From Actinophytocola xanthii (GTDB taxonomy: Bacteria; Actinomycetota; Actinomycetes; Mycobacteriales; Pseudonocardiaceae), in contig NZ_MSIE01000021.1 in NCBI RefSeq assembly GCF_001921205.1, positions 1 through 64,000 of the forward strand: a DNA stretch of 64,000 nt, read 5' to 3'. A model generated the notes under the pieces. The model saw only the letters and a list, made by a program, of their open reading frames with translations, was not told the origin of the DNA and made no database searches. The translations under genes and the position numbers were made by a program. Position 1 is the first letter of the stretch. The number at the start of each line of letters is the position of its first letter. This document shows, piece by piece, positions 49,003 to 58,136 of the stretch.

Positions 49003-51351
49003 TCACCGCACGGTGACGCCGACCCTGGCCACGTGGGTGGGTCCCACCGGAAGCTCCGGCCCGACCAGACGCAGCGACTCCACGTGCCGCACCGCCGTGC
49101 TGGAGGCACTCAGCCGCAGCTCGAGCTCACCCGGTTCCACCACCCGGTGCCCGGCGCGCCCGGTGAACGCGGCGGCCGACGCCGGGACGTCGAACTCCAC
49201 CCGCCGCGACTCGCCCGGCGCCAGGCGGACCTTCACGTAGCCGATCAGCCGCACCACCGGCCTGGTCACCTGGGCGACCGGGTCGTGCAGGTACAGCTGC
49301 ACGACGTCCGCGCCGGCCCGCTCGCCGGTGTTGGTGACGGTCAACGAGAGCGTCGTCGCGCCGTCGGTCGGGACGTCCCGAGTGGACAGGGCGAACGAGT
49401 CCCACTTGAAGTCCGAATAGGACAGGCCGTGCCCGAATGGGAACAGCGCGGTGGGGTCCACGCTGCTCGCGCCGTTCTGGTGGCCGAGCAGCGGGGCGAG
49501 GTAGCCGGCCGCGTGGGCGTACGGGTCGGCGGGCACGCTCACCGGGAGCCGACCGGCCGGCTCGACCCGCCCGCTCAGTACCCCGGCCACCGCGGAGCCG
49601 CCCTCCTCGCCGGGGAAGAACGCCTGGACGATGGCGGCGGTCCGGGAGGCGTAGGGCCCGAGAGCGTAGGGCCGGCCGCTCAGCAGAACGAGGACGACAG
49701 GGGTCCCAGTGGCCAGTACCGCCTCCACCAGCTGGTGCTGCGCCCCGGGCAGTCGCAGGTCGGGGACGTCACAGCCCTCGCCGGAGGTGCCCCGGCCGAA
49801 CAGCCCGGCCCGGTCGCCGATGGCGACCACGCAGACGTCCGCTCGCCGAGCGACCGCGACGGCCTCGTCGAGCCCGTCGGTGCTCAGGTCCGAGACGTCG
49901 CAGCCGCGGGCGTACTCCACCAGCTCGGGCGGCACCTCGGCGGCGAGCGCCTCGAGCAGCGTCGGGATCTCCACCCCCATCGGCACCTCGGGGTGCTGGC
50001 TGCCCACGTGGCTGGGGAAGCTGTAACAGCCGAACATCGCGCTCACGTCGTCGGCCTGCGGGCCGACGACCGCGATCCGGGTGCCGGCGCGCAGCGGCAG
50101 GGTGCCGTCGTTGGCCAGCAGCACCACGGACTCCTCGGCCAGGCGCCTGGCCAGCTCGCGCCCCGGCTCCGGGTCGAGCGTCACCCGGCCGTCCACCGTC
50201 GTGGGCTCCCAGTCCGGGTCGAGCAGGCCGAGCTCGCACTTCTGCCGCAGCACCCGCCGGACCGCCCGGTCCACGACGGACTCGTCGACCAGCCCGGTGC
50301 GCACCGCCTCGATGAGCGGTTGGCCGTAGCACCGCACGGTCGGCAGCTCCACGTCGACACCCGCCTCCAACGCGAGCGCGGCGGCCTCCGCGGGGCCCGC
50401 CGCCAGCCCGTGCTGGGTCTCGACGAACGTGACCGCGAAGTAGTCGGAGACGACCGTGCCGTCGAACCCCCAGTCCTCGCGCAGCAGCCGGGTGAGCAGG
50501 TTGGGGTCCGCCGTCGGCGGAACGCCGTCGACCTCGGCGTAGGAGGGCATCACCGACCCCGCGCCGCCCTCGGTCACGGCGTGCAGGAACGGGAGCAGCA
50601 GCACGTCGGCCAGCTCACGGCGACCGACCGCGACCGGGCCGAAGTTGCGCCCCGCCCGGGAGGCCGAGTACCCGACCAGGTGCTTGAGGGTGGCGACGAT
50701 CCCGGTCGACTGGAGTCCGCGCACGTAGGCGGTGGTGATCGTGGCGACCAGGTACGGGTCCTCGCCGGCGGTCTCCTCCGTCCGGCCCCAGCGCGGGTCC
50801 CGGACCACGTCGAGAACGGGGGCGAGCCCCTGGTGGATCCCCAGCTGCCGCATCGTCGCGCCGATCTGCTCGGCGATTCCCTCGACGAGCTCGGGGGCGA
50901 AGCTCGCACCCCAGGCCAGCGCGGTCGGGTAGACGGTGGCGCCCCAGGCCATCAGCCCCGCCAGGCACTCCTCGTGCACGAGCGCGGGGATGCCGAACCG
51001 CCCGGCGGCCACGATGTCGGCCTGCATCGCGGCCAGCCGAGCCGTCCCGGCGACCGGGGTCACCGGTGCCGAGCCGAGGGGGCGGGTGAGCTGGCCGAGC
51101 CCCTGCTCGATCAACCGCGGCCAGTCCAGGACGTTGTCCACGAGCTCGTGCTGGAACGGCGCCACGTCGTCGTCGCCGTCGGACATCCCCAACCAGATGC
51201 CGTACAGCTGCCCCACCTTCTCCGGCAGGGTCATCCTGGCCATCAGGTCGGCCACCCGCTCCGCAGCCGGCAGCCGCGGATCTCGCCATGGCTCCGCGAC
51301 CGTCACCGTACCCTCGGGCTCGTTGCGCATGCCGACGTCCTGTTCGGTCAT
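49003..51351 (-). CDS. GH3 beta-glucosidase-like glycoside hydrolase
   Basis: This 782-residue GH3 enzyme has no signal peptide, so it should act on imported oligosaccharides. The N-terminal barrel (about 20-310) has the catalytic Asp in GFDGTVVSDYFAVTF; ATLKHLVGYSASRAGRN lies earlier in the barrel. The C-terminal sandwich domain (about 370-600, RLAEESVVLLANDGTLPLRA) and fibronectin-like domain (about 660-770, ALFPFGHGLSYSDFKWDSFA) are both present. It heads the operon with the Gfo and DUF6807 genes. ATG 51351 abuts an operator-like inverted repeat. Confidence 0.93.
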   Translation of the reverse strand: MTEQDVGMRNEPEGTVTVAEPWRDPRLPAAERVADLMARMTLPEKVGQLYGIWLGMSDGDDDVAPFQHELVDNVLDWPRLIEQGLGQLTRPLGSAPVTPVAGTARLAAMQADIVAAGRFGIPALVHEECLAGLMAWGATVYPTALAWGASFAPELVEGIAEQIGATMRQLGIHQGLAPVLDVVRDPRWGRTEETAGEDPYLVATITTAYVRGLQSTGIVATLKHLVGYSASRAGRNFGPVAVGRRELADVLLLPFLHAVTEGGAGSVMPSYAEVDGVPPTADPNLLTRLLREDWGFDGTVVSDYFAVTFVETQHGLAAGPAEAAALALEAGVDVELPTVRCYGQPLIEAVRTGLVDESVVDRAVRRVLRQKCELGLLDPDWEPTTVDGRVTLDPEPGRELARRLAEESVVLLANDGTLPLRAGTRIAVVGPQADDVSAMFGCYSFPSHVGSQHPEVPMGVEIPTLLEALAAEVPPELVEYARGCDVSDLSTDGLDEAVAVARRADVCVVAIGDRAGLFGRGTSGEGCDVPDLRLPGAQHQLVEAVLATGTPVVLVLLSGRPYALGPYASRTAAIVQAFFPGEEGGSAVAGVLSGRVEPAGRLPVSVPADPYAHAAGYLAPLLGHQNGASSVDPTALFPFGHGLSYSDFKWDSFALSTRDVPTDGATTLSLTVTNTGERAGADVVQLYLHDPVAQVTRPVVRLIGYVKVRLAPGESRRVEFDVPASAAAFTGRAGHRVVEPGELELRLSASSTAVRHVESLRLVGPELPVGPTHVARVGVTVR

Positions 51352-51371
51352 GTTCCGAAATTTTCCGGAAC
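51352..51371. promoter_or_regulatory. Operator-like inverted repeat at the sugar-utilisation divergon
   Basis: GTTCCGAAAT (51352-51361) and TTTCCGGAAC (51362-51371) are complementary at 8 of 10 positions, directly upstream of the GH3 start. The core CCGAAATTTT recurs at 51477-51486 upstream of the importer operon. A related word, TTCCGGAAGAGTTTCG, occurs at 54649-54664 just before the LacI gene. The three sites suggest one LacI regulon controlling GH3, importer and regulator. Confidence 0.5.
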
Positions 51372-51561
51372 CACTGTACCCACGCTAACCCTCTGGTTAC
51401 GACGGTATCAAGGGATTGACGCCCGAATAGCCGGGCCGTAACCTGCCCTCAACTTGTCGCAATTATCGAATCTTGACCGAAATTTTTGTGATCGCGCTGG
51501 GGCGGTCGCTAGTCGGCGGGCCCTGGCGTCGTAGACCACTTCGTGGAAAGGCGCGCGGCTC

Positions 51562-52869
51562 ATGTCAACCCTCCCCAGGAGAAGGTTCCTCGGTCTCGTC
51601 GGCGCGGGGGTCGGCGCCGGTCTCGTCGGCACAACCAGTTGCGGAACGGACGCCACCGGCGGCGGCGACGGCGGCGGCCAGATGCAGGTATGGGTTCTCC
51701 AGGAGGAGGCCCAGAACGTCGCCCACCGCGTCGCGCTGGACCACTTCAACCAGGGCTCGGACACCAAGGCCCGGCTCGTCTCCTACAGCAACGACGGCTA
51801 CCGGGACAAGCTGCACGTCGCCATGGGATCGGACAACCCGCCGGCCGTCTTCTACAACTGGGGCGGCGGCAGCATCCGGGCGTACGCCCGCGACGACCTG
51901 CTGGTCGACCTCACCCCGCACCTCAACGAGGACCAGGCCTGGAAGGACAGGTTCATCCCCTCGGTGCTCGACGCCGGCCAGATCGACGGCAAGTACTTCG
52001 GCATCCCGGCCCGCGGCATGCAGCCGATCATCCTGTTCTACAACAAGGCGGTCTTCCGGGACGTCGGCGTCCAACCGCCGAAGACGTGGAACGAGCTGCT
52101 GGCCGTGACCGACCGGATCAAGCGGGCCGGCATCATCCCGTTCGCGCTGGCCGGCGGGGACCCCTGGACCGAGCTCGTGTGGCCGGAGTACCTGGTGGAC
52201 CGGATCGGCGGCCCGCAGGTGTTCGAGCGGATCGCGGCCGGGGAGCAGGGCGCGTGGCGCGACCCCGCGATCACCAGGGCGATCACCATGATCTCCGACC
52301 TGGTGCAGCGCGGTGCCTTCGGCGACAGCTTCGCGTCGGTCCGCTGGGAGGGCGCCGGTGCCTCGACGCTGATCGCCCAGGGACGGGCCGCGATGCACCT
52401 GATGGGCTCCTGGGAGTACACCAACCAGGTCACCGACCAGCCGGAGTACGCGGCGAACGACCTCGGCTTCACCGACTTCCCGGTGGTCGATGGCGGCACC
52501 GGCGACCCCAAGGCGATCGTGGGCAACCCGACGAACTACTTCTCGATCTCCAAGGACACGCCGAACGTCGACGCCGCGATCAAGTTCCTCAAGGACGAGA
52601 TGGCCTCCGACGCGTACATCGACGCCTGGCTCAAGGCCGGCGACGTGCCGGCGGTGACCAACCTCGAGGAGCGGATGGACGCCGCCACCGATCCCGAGTT
52701 CGCCGAGCTGGTCTACGACATGGTCGCCGAGGCGCCGAGCTTCCAGCTGTCCTGGGACCAGGCCGTCGAGCGCCACCTCGCGCAGCCGATGCTCGACGCG
52801 CTGGCCAAGGTCTTCCTCGGCCAGCTCGACGCGGCCGGGTTCGTCAAGGCGAACGAGGACGCGAGCTAG
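51562..52869 (+). CDS. ABC sugar-binding lipoprotein (Tat-exported)
   Basis: This 435-residue extracellular solute-binding protein has a Tat signal (RRRFLGLVGAGVGAGLVG) followed by a lipobox ending in Cys (TTSC, Cys about 27). Features of the sugar-binding (SBP_bac_8) family are VWVLQEEAQNVAHRVALDHF, WGGGSIRAYARDDLLVDLTP, GIPARGMQPIILFYNKAVFR and WNELLAVTDRIKRAGIIPFA. It binds an oligosaccharide for the permeases that follow, in an overlapping operon (TAGTG with the first permease). No ATPase is encoded locally, so a shared MsiK-type ATPase is inferred. Confidence 0.92.
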   Translation: MSTLPRRRFLGLVGAGVGAGLVGTTSCGTDATGGGDGGGQMQVWVLQEEAQNVAHRVALDHFNQGSDTKARLVSYSNDGYRDKLHVAMGSDNPPAVFYNWGGGSIRAYARDDLLVDLTPHLNEDQAWKDRFIPSVLDAGQIDGKYFGIPARGMQPIILFYNKAVFRDVGVQPPKTWNELLAVTDRIKRAGIIPFALAGGDPWTELVWPEYLVDRIGGPQVFERIAAGEQGAWRDPAITRAITMISDLVQRGAFGDSFASVRWEGAGASTLIAQGRAAMHLMGSWEYTNQVTDQPEYAANDLGFTDFPVVDGGTGDPKAIVGNPTNYFSISKDTPNVDAAIKFLKDEMASDAYIDAWLKAGDVPAVTNLEERMDAATDPEFAELVYDMVAEAPSFQLSWDQAVERHLAQPMLDALAKVFLGQLDAAGFVKANEDAS

Positions 52870-53816
52870 TGGTAGCCGGCGTCGACACGAGAACCGGGGA
52901 GGAGGCGGCCAGCGACGAGTCGCCCCGCCCCGGTCCCCGGGAACCCGCACGTCCCGCGGTCAGCCGGCCGCGCTCCTGGTACCTGCTGCCGGCCGCCCTG
53001 CTCTTCGGCCTGTTCGCCGCGTTCCCGCTGGTGCTGGTGGTCTTCCTGTCGTTCACCGAGTGGGAGGGCATCGGCGACCCGGCGCTGATCGGTCTGGACA
53101 ACTGGGTCCGACTGTTCGGCGACCAGCGCGTCCTCGACGTGACCGGGACGACGCTGCTGCTCACCGTGCTCTGCTGGGTGACCCAGACCCCGGCGGCCCT
53201 GCTGCTCGGGGTGTGGGCGGCCGGGCCACAGCGCAACCGGGCGATCCTGTCCTCGATCTTCTTCCTGCCGCTGCTGCTGTCCACCGCGGCGCTCGCGCTG
53301 ATGTGGCAACGGCTGCTCGACCCGTACTTCGGCCTGGCCACCGAGCTCGGCCCGCTGCGGAACCTGCTCGGCACCGGCACCGGGGCGATCGCCGCGATCG
53401 TGTTCGTGATCGGCTGGCAGTACATCCCGTTCCACATGCTGCTGTACCAAGCCGCGGCGCGGAACGTCCCGAAGGTCCTCTACGACGCTGCCACCCTGGA
53501 CGGCGCCTCCCGTTCGCAGATGTTCTGGCAGATCACGCTGCCCCAGCTGCGGAACACGATCATCACCTCGTCCACGATCATGGTCGTCGGCTCGCTGACG
53601 CACTTCGAGATCGTGCTGCTGCTCACCAACGGCGGACCGGGGACGGCGACCTACATCCTGCCGTTCGAGATGTACATCCGGGGCTTCCGGGCACTGGAGT
53701 TCGGCTACGCCTCGGCCATCGCGACCGTGCTGGTGGTCCTGGCGACGACGGTCTCCCTGGTCATCGTGAAGTTCTCCGGCTTCGCCAAGATGCGGTCCAC
53801 CTTGGAGGGTATGTGA
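52869..53816 (+). CDS. ABC sugar permease (MalF-like)
   Basis: This 315-residue membrane protein has six TM helices after a hydrophilic N-terminus. The EAA-type loop is DAATLDGASRSQMFWQITLP. The start is GTG 52869, overlapping the binding-protein stop codon (TAGTG). It pairs with the MalG-like gene that follows; the overlap there is GTGA at 53813. It forms the membrane channel of the importer. Confidence 0.92.
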   Translation: MVAGVDTRTGEEAASDESPRPGPREPARPAVSRPRSWYLLPAALLFGLFAAFPLVLVVFLSFTEWEGIGDPALIGLDNWVRLFGDQRVLDVTGTTLLLTVLCWVTQTPAALLLGVWAAGPQRNRAILSSIFFLPLLLSTAALALMWQRLLDPYFGLATELGPLRNLLGTGTGAIAAIVFVIGWQYIPFHMLLYQAAARNVPKVLYDAATLDGASRSQMFWQITLPQLRNTIITSSTIMVVGSLTHFEIVLLLTNGGPGTATYILPFEMYIRGFRALEFGYASAIATVLVVLATTVSLVIVKFSGFAKMRSTLEGM

Positions 53817-54646
53817 AGACCGCGACCCCCCACGACCGGCCGAACTGGTTCGCCGGGACGTTCACCGCGGCCTGGCTGGTGATCGTCGGGGTTCCGCTCT
53901 ACACGATGGTGTCCTGGAGCCTGCAGACCCGCGACGGCTTCCTCGACAACGGGCCGATCGCCCTGCCGCGCGCGTTGACGCTGGAGAACTTCTTCACGGT
54001 GGTCAACGACGGCTTCGGCAGGTACCTGGTCAACACTGTGATCGTCACGGTCGCGTGCGTGGTGCTCACGCTGGTGGCGGCGATCCCGGCGGCCTACGCG
54101 ATCGTCCGATCGCGAAGCTGGTTGGCGAGCACGGCGTTCCGGATCTTCCTGCTGGGACTCGCGATCCCGGCCCAGGCGACGATCATCCCGCTCTACCTGA
54201 TCATCAACCGGCTCCAGCTGTACGACTCGCTGACCGCGATCGTGCTGCCGACCGTCGCGTTCGGCCTGCCGCTGGCGATCCTCGTGCTCGCCGGCTCGCT
54301 CCGGGACGTCTCCGACGAGTTGTACGACGCGATGACGGTGGACGGCGCCGGCCCGTTCCGGATCCTGTGGCAGCTGGTCGTCCCGGTGTCCCGGGGCAGC
54401 ATCGCCGCTGTCGGCACCTACGCCGCGCTCGGCGCCTGGAACCAGTTCCTGTTCCCGCTGATCCTGACCCAGGACCCGGACCTGCGGACGCTCACGCTCG
54501 GCCTGACGAAGTTCCGCCAGGAGTTCCAGATCAACCTGCCGGGGATGATGATGGCGGTGCTGCTGACCGCGCTCCCGGTGTTCGTGCTGTACCTCGTGGC
54601 GCGTCGCTGGCTGATCGCCGGGCTGGCCGGCATGGGTGGCAGGTAA
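53813..54646 (+). CDS. ABC sugar permease (MalG-like)
   Basis: This 277-residue protein has six TM helices and the EAA motif DAMTVDGAGPFRILWQLVVP. It completes the importer with the MalF-like permease. The start is GTG 53813, overlapping the previous stop codon. No ATPase gene follows, as is usual for actinomycete carbohydrate importers that share MsiK. The LacI regulator starts 51 bp downstream. Confidence 0.92.
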   Translation: MKTATPHDRPNWFAGTFTAAWLVIVGVPLYTMVSWSLQTRDGFLDNGPIALPRALTLENFFTVVNDGFGRYLVNTVIVTVACVVLTLVAAIPAAYAIVRSRSWLASTAFRIFLLGLAIPAQATIIPLYLIINRLQLYDSLTAIVLPTVAFGLPLAILVLAGSLRDVSDELYDAMTVDGAGPFRILWQLVVPVSRGSIAAVGTYAALGAWNQFLFPLILTQDPDLRTLTLGLTKFRQEFQINLPGMMMAVLLTALPVFVLYLVARRWLIAGLAGMGGR

Positions 54647-54697
54647 CCTTCCGGAAGAGTTTCGAGAGTTCAGGGGGCGGGCGACCGTGAGCCAACC

Positions 54698-55714
54698 ATG
54701 AGCACAGACGAACGCAAGGTCACGATCACCGTGATCGCCCAGGAGGCCGGGGTCTCGGTACCCACGGTCTCCCGGGTGCTCAACGGCCGCTCCGACGTGT
54801 CCCCGAAGACCAGAGCACGCATCGAGGCACTGCTGGCCCAGCACGGCTACCGGCGGCGGGTGTCCCGGCGCAGGGAGAGCTCGGGCCTGATCGACCTGGT
54901 CTTCAACGACCTCGACAGCCCCTGGGCCGTCGAGATCATCCGGGGCGTGGAGGACGTCGCGCACGCCGCGGCCCTCGGCACGGTCGTCAGCGCCGTGCAC
55001 CGGCACTCCGGAGCGACCCGGCAGTGGTTGGAGAACCTGCGCGCCCGCGCCTCCGACGGTGTGATCCTGGTGTTGTCGACACTTCAGCCGGCCCACCAGG
55101 AGGAGCTGCGCAGGCTGAACGTGCCGACCGTGGTGATCGACCCGGCCGGCGGCCCGGCCCTGGACGTGCCCACGATCGGCGCCACCAACTGGGCCGGTGG
55201 CATGGCCGCCACCGAGCACCTGACCTCGCTCGGGCACCGGCGGATCGGCTTCATCGCCGGACCGCCGGCCCTGCTGTGCAGCCGGGCCAGGCTGGACGGT
55301 TACCGCGCCGCCCTGGACGCCGCCGGTATCGACGTGGACGACACCCTGATCAAACCGGGCGACTTCTACCACGAGTCGGGCTTCCGGGGCGCGAGCGAGC
55401 TGATGGACCTGCGGGACCCGCCGACGGCGATCTTCGCGGCCAGCGACCAGATGGCGCTGGGCGTGTACGAGGGCCTGCGCCAACGCGGGCTGCGGGTGCC
55501 TGACGACGTGAGCGTCGTCGGCTTCGACGACCTGCCGGAGGCCCGCTGGTCCTCACCGCCGCTGAGCACCGTCCGTCAGCCGCTGAGCGAGATGGGGATG
55601 CTGGCCACCCGGACCCTGCTGCGGCTGGCCCGGGGTGAGCAGCCGGACAGCCCTCGGGTCGAGCTGGCGACCGACCTCGTCGTCCGGGACAGCACCAGCG
55701 AACACGCTCGGTAG
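54698..55714 (+). CDS. LacI-family transcriptional regulator
   Basis: This 338-residue repressor has an N-terminal LacI HTH (VTITVIAQEAGVSVPTVSRV, LNGRSDVSPKTRARIEALLA) and a periplasmic-binding-protein-like sensor domain (VFNDLDSPWAVEIIRGVEDV, ASDQMALGVYEGLRQRGLRV, SVVGFDDLPEARWSSPPLST). It is the last gene of the importer operon. The related words at 51352, 51477 and 54649 are its probable operators. The inducer is presumably a breakdown product of the GH3 substrate. Confidence 0.93.
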   Translation: MSTDERKVTITVIAQEAGVSVPTVSRVLNGRSDVSPKTRARIEALLAQHGYRRRVSRRRESSGLIDLVFNDLDSPWAVEIIRGVEDVAHAAALGTVVSAVHRHSGATRQWLENLRARASDGVILVLSTLQPAHQEELRRLNVPTVVIDPAGGPALDVPTIGATNWAGGMAATEHLTSLGHRRIGFIAGPPALLCSRARLDGYRAALDAAGIDVDDTLIKPGDFYHESGFRGASELMDLRDPPTAIFAASDQMALGVYEGLRQRGLRVPDDVSVVGFDDLPEARWSSPPLSTVRQPLSEMGMLATRTLLRLARGEQPDSPRVELATDLVVRDSTSEHAR

Positions 55715-55862
55715 CCATTACTCACCGTGAGAACTCCGGCTCGCTCGCCAGAGCGGGCTTTGGCTGCACAGGGCGACGAACTCATCCACCGTTTGATCGC
55801 ACCTCGCGGCATTCGGATGACACCCAGTGACACCGGATCCCTTGGGCTGCACCTTTATAGGC

Positions 55863-56939
55863 ATGGTGGGGGCGAATCTCGGCGACCTGCGGAGTCGGCT
55901 GTTAGTCCAGTGCCAGCCGGGGCAGGCGAAGAACGCCGCCCGGGTGGCGAGCACGCACGGCACCGGGCTGGTGCTGACCGGCCGGACCCCGGGACCGGTC
56001 GTACGTGCCCTGCGTGAGCACGGCTTCACCGGCCCCATCCTGTGCGACGCCAACCGCTACTCGGGGCGCCGTCGCTCGCCGGCGGTGTCCGGGCTGCGTG
56101 CCTCCTGGACCGCCGAGCAGCAGGACCTGGGGCTGGTCGCGGTGACCGACTCCGGCTATCTCGGCGAGCACGACTGGCTCGGCCTCCGCCGCATCCTCAC
56201 CGACGCCTCCCGCCAGCGCGGCCCGGTCATCCCGATGCTGCCGCTGGCGGCCCGCTGGTTCGAGCACTCGGTGGACGGCCTCGTCGCCGAGCTGAACCAC
56301 TTCGGGCTCCCCGCCGCGGTGGCGATCGAGCACCCGAGGGACCCGTTCAGCGTCCGCTACCTGATCCGGGGTTTCCTCGAGCTGCTCGAGGCCGAGGTGC
56401 CGATCCTGCTGCTGCGGTCCAACGTCTCCGCACTCGGCGCGCTCTGCCACGGCGCCCACACGGCCGCCATCGGCACCACCTGCGCCCTGCGCCACCTGTA
56501 CCCCCGAGGTGGCCGCGGTGCGCCGCGATTACCGTCGATCGCCGCCTTCGTGCCCCGACTGCTCGACTACCGCCCACTACCGACGATCGCGACCCAGACG
56601 CCACCCGCCTGGCGTTGCGACTGCCCCGAGTGCGATGGCCGCCCGCTCATCACGCTGGCGCGTTCCCAACGCCCGGAGGCGTCGGCGTTCCGGCACTCGC
56701 TGAGCGCCCAACTCACCCTGCACGACCGGCTCTGCCGGCGGCCGGTGCCCGCCGCCGCCTGGCACGAGCTGTGTGGGAACGCGCTCGCGGAGCACCGCTA
56801 CCTGGCCGAGTCGCTACCGGACTGGCACCCGCCGACGAACCTGCGCGCCTGGTACCAGCTCACCCGCGACGCGTTGGCCGAACACGTCCAGCTCCCGCGG
56901 CAGCCGGCACTCGGCCAGGACCAGCGCGCCCGCGGCTGA
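55863..56939 (+). CDS. Actinobacterial protein of unknown function, barrel-like with CxCPxC motif (358 aa)
   Basis: The sequence alternates strands and helices in a pattern suggestive of a TIM barrel: LVQCQPGQAKNAARVASTHG, GPILCDANRYSGRRRSPAVS, LGLVAVTDSGYLGEHDWLGL, IPMLPLAARWFEHSVDGLVA, and AAVAIEHPRDPFSVRYLIRG. Near residue 260 it has WRCDCPECDGRPLITLA, a likely zinc knuckle reminiscent of TGT-type enzymes, followed by a helical domain. I know such proteins only as uncharacterised actinobacterial family members. ATG 55863 lies just behind TTTATAG and may be leaderless; GTG 55827 would add 12 residues. It stands alone after the LacI gene. Confidence 0.55.
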   Translation: MVGANLGDLRSRLLVQCQPGQAKNAARVASTHGTGLVLTGRTPGPVVRALREHGFTGPILCDANRYSGRRRSPAVSGLRASWTAEQQDLGLVAVTDSGYLGEHDWLGLRRILTDASRQRGPVIPMLPLAARWFEHSVDGLVAELNHFGLPAAVAIEHPRDPFSVRYLIRGFLELLEAEVPILLLRSNVSALGALCHGAHTAAIGTTCALRHLYPRGGRGAPRLPSIAAFVPRLLDYRPLPTIATQTPPAWRCDCPECDGRPLITLARSQRPEASAFRHSLSAQLTLHDRLCRRPVPAAAWHELCGNALAEHRYLAESLPDWHPPTNLRAWYQLTRDALAEHVQLPRQPALGQDQRARG

Positions 56940-56960
56940 CCGCTCTCCCGCCACCGCGCC

Positions 56961-57137
56961 TCAGCGCGCGGCCAGGTGGTCGGGCGGGATGACCGTCGTG
57001 ACCGCGGGGGCCATCGGCCGGTCGCCGCCGGCGTCGCGCAGACCCCCGAGACCGACCCACAGGCCGAACACCATGCCCAGCACGAAGAAGAGGGCCACCA
57101 ACCGAACGAGCAACGAGATCGGAACGAGCACGCCCAT
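56961..57137 (-). CDS. Small membrane protein (58 aa)
   Basis: ATG 57137 follows GGGGAGG, a strong ribosome site (57145-57151). The product has one hydrophobic helix (LLVRLVALFFVLGMVFGLWV) and a cytoplasmic or exported tail ending TTVIPPDHLAAR. Codon usage is normal for the genome. It is 187 bp downstream of the TerY-P kinase gene. Its leader contains two alternative hairpins (57156-57230), so expression may be conditional. Function unknown. Confidence 0.6.
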   Translation of the reverse strand: MGVLVPISLLVRLVALFFVLGMVFGLWVGLGGLRDAGGDRPMAPAVTTVIPPDHLAAR

Positions 57138-57155
57138 CGCCTAACCTCCCCACGT

Positions 57156-57230
57156 ATCGCACTTCCCGTCCGGCGACGGGGACGGGCGGTGCGATGTGGC
57201 GGCCCCCGAGTGCGCCACATCGCACCGCCC
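57156..57230 (-). promoter_or_regulatory. Mutually exclusive hairpins in the leader of the small membrane gene
   Basis: On the plus strand, segment A (57156-57171, ATCGCACTTCCCGTCC) can pair with B (57180-57195; 14 of 16 bases match). B also pairs perfectly over 18 bp with C (57184-57201 with 57213-57230). The two pairings share bases 57184-57195, so only one can form. In the minus-strand transcript the order is C, B, A, and the ribosome site GGGGAGG begins 4 nt after A. This is attenuator or riboswitch-like architecture; the ligand, if any, is unknown. Confidence 0.5.
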
Positions 57231-57323
57231 GATGCGACGCTCTCCCACGCTTCGCCGCCGAGCCCCCCGCCGGGCTCCCCGACCCCGCCCGAGCATGCGC
57301 GAAGCACCCGTACTCCGGATGGA

Positions 57324-58136
57324 TCAGACCTGGACCCCGGCGAGGGCGGGCAGCCAGTCGGCCGCGGCGGGGCGCTCGCCCGGCCGCGCGGCGCGGTCCG
57401 CGAGCTCGAGCAGCTCCGGGTCGAGTCGTCCGCCGAGATCGTCGGTGGGCGTCACGGCGTGGTCGGCGAGCAGCAGCCGCAGCACGACCAGCGCGAGCTT
57501 GTAGCGGTCGGAGTCCAGGGTCGGCAGGCCGATCCTCGCGGCGGGGTCCACCCAACCCGCGGTGTCCGCCTGGCGCACGGCCGGCCGCCGGCCGAGCAGC
57601 CGGAAGCCGTCGCAGTCCAGGGCGAACACGCCGGGTCCGCGGACGAGCGACCAGAGCAGGTTCCGCATCGACACGTCCCCGACCAGCACGCCGTTGCCGT
57701 GCAGCACCTGGAACAGCCGCGCGTAGCGGACCGCGAGCCGGCGGCGCTCGTCGGCCGAGGGCATGACCAGCTCCCGCCACATGGGCCGGCGCGGGTAGAG
57801 CAGGAACTGCAGCTCGAGCAGCCGCGGCGCGCCCGCGATCGAGGTGACGAAGCGGGGCGGTGCCTCGCGCATCAGCAGGCCGACACACCGCCCGCGGTGG
57901 AACACCCGCCCGCACGGCCAGGCGGTCGACGCGGCGACCAGGCGCCGGTCGGGGGGTGCGAACCCCTCCGGCAGCGCGATCAGCCGGCCGAGCTCGTCGG
58001 CGTTCACCCTGACCTCGTCGTGGTAGAGCTTGAGCAAGAGGCCGTCCGGGCCGGCGACGCGGAACACCACGCCCTGGCCACCGTCGGCGATCTGTCTGGC
58101 CACCCCCAGGTCGGCCAGCTGGACGTCACCGGCCAT
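57324..58136 (-). CDS. Serine/threonine kinase-like protein of a TerY-P triad (270 aa)
   Basis: The kinase fold shows a glycine-rich start (QIADGGQGVVFRVAG), the ATP Lys in GLLLKLYHDEV, catalytic Asp and Asn in HGNGVLVGDVSMRNLLWS, and the metal-binding Asp in FALDCDGFRLL. The HRD motif is replaced by VGD, as in kinases of TerY-P triads. It ends in a helical region, DLGGRLDPELLELADRAARP. Its start overlaps the PP2C gene by 11 bp. Such kinases, with a PP2C phosphatase and a vWA protein, are predicted to control a tellurium/stress/phage-response complex (comparative genomics, not demonstrated here). Confidence 0.82.
   Translation of the reverse strand: MAGDVQLADLGVARQIADGGQGVVFRVAGPDGLLLKLYHDEVRVNADELGRLIALPEGFAPPDRRLVAASTAWPCGRVFHRGRCVGLLMREAPPRFVTSIAGAPRLLELQFLLYPRRPMWRELVMPSADERRRLAVRYARLFQVLHGNGVLVGDVSMRNLLWSLVRGPGVFALDCDGFRLLGRRPAVRQADTAGWVDPAARIGLPTLDSDRYKLALVVLRLLLADHAVTPTDDLGGRLDPELLELADRAARPGERPAAADWLPALAGVQV

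Noticed and set aside
49469-51441. Long plus-strand frames opposite GH3 and Gfo genes
   Set aside because: Third-position GC makes antisense frames open; they show no domain and are shadows of the minus-strand genes.
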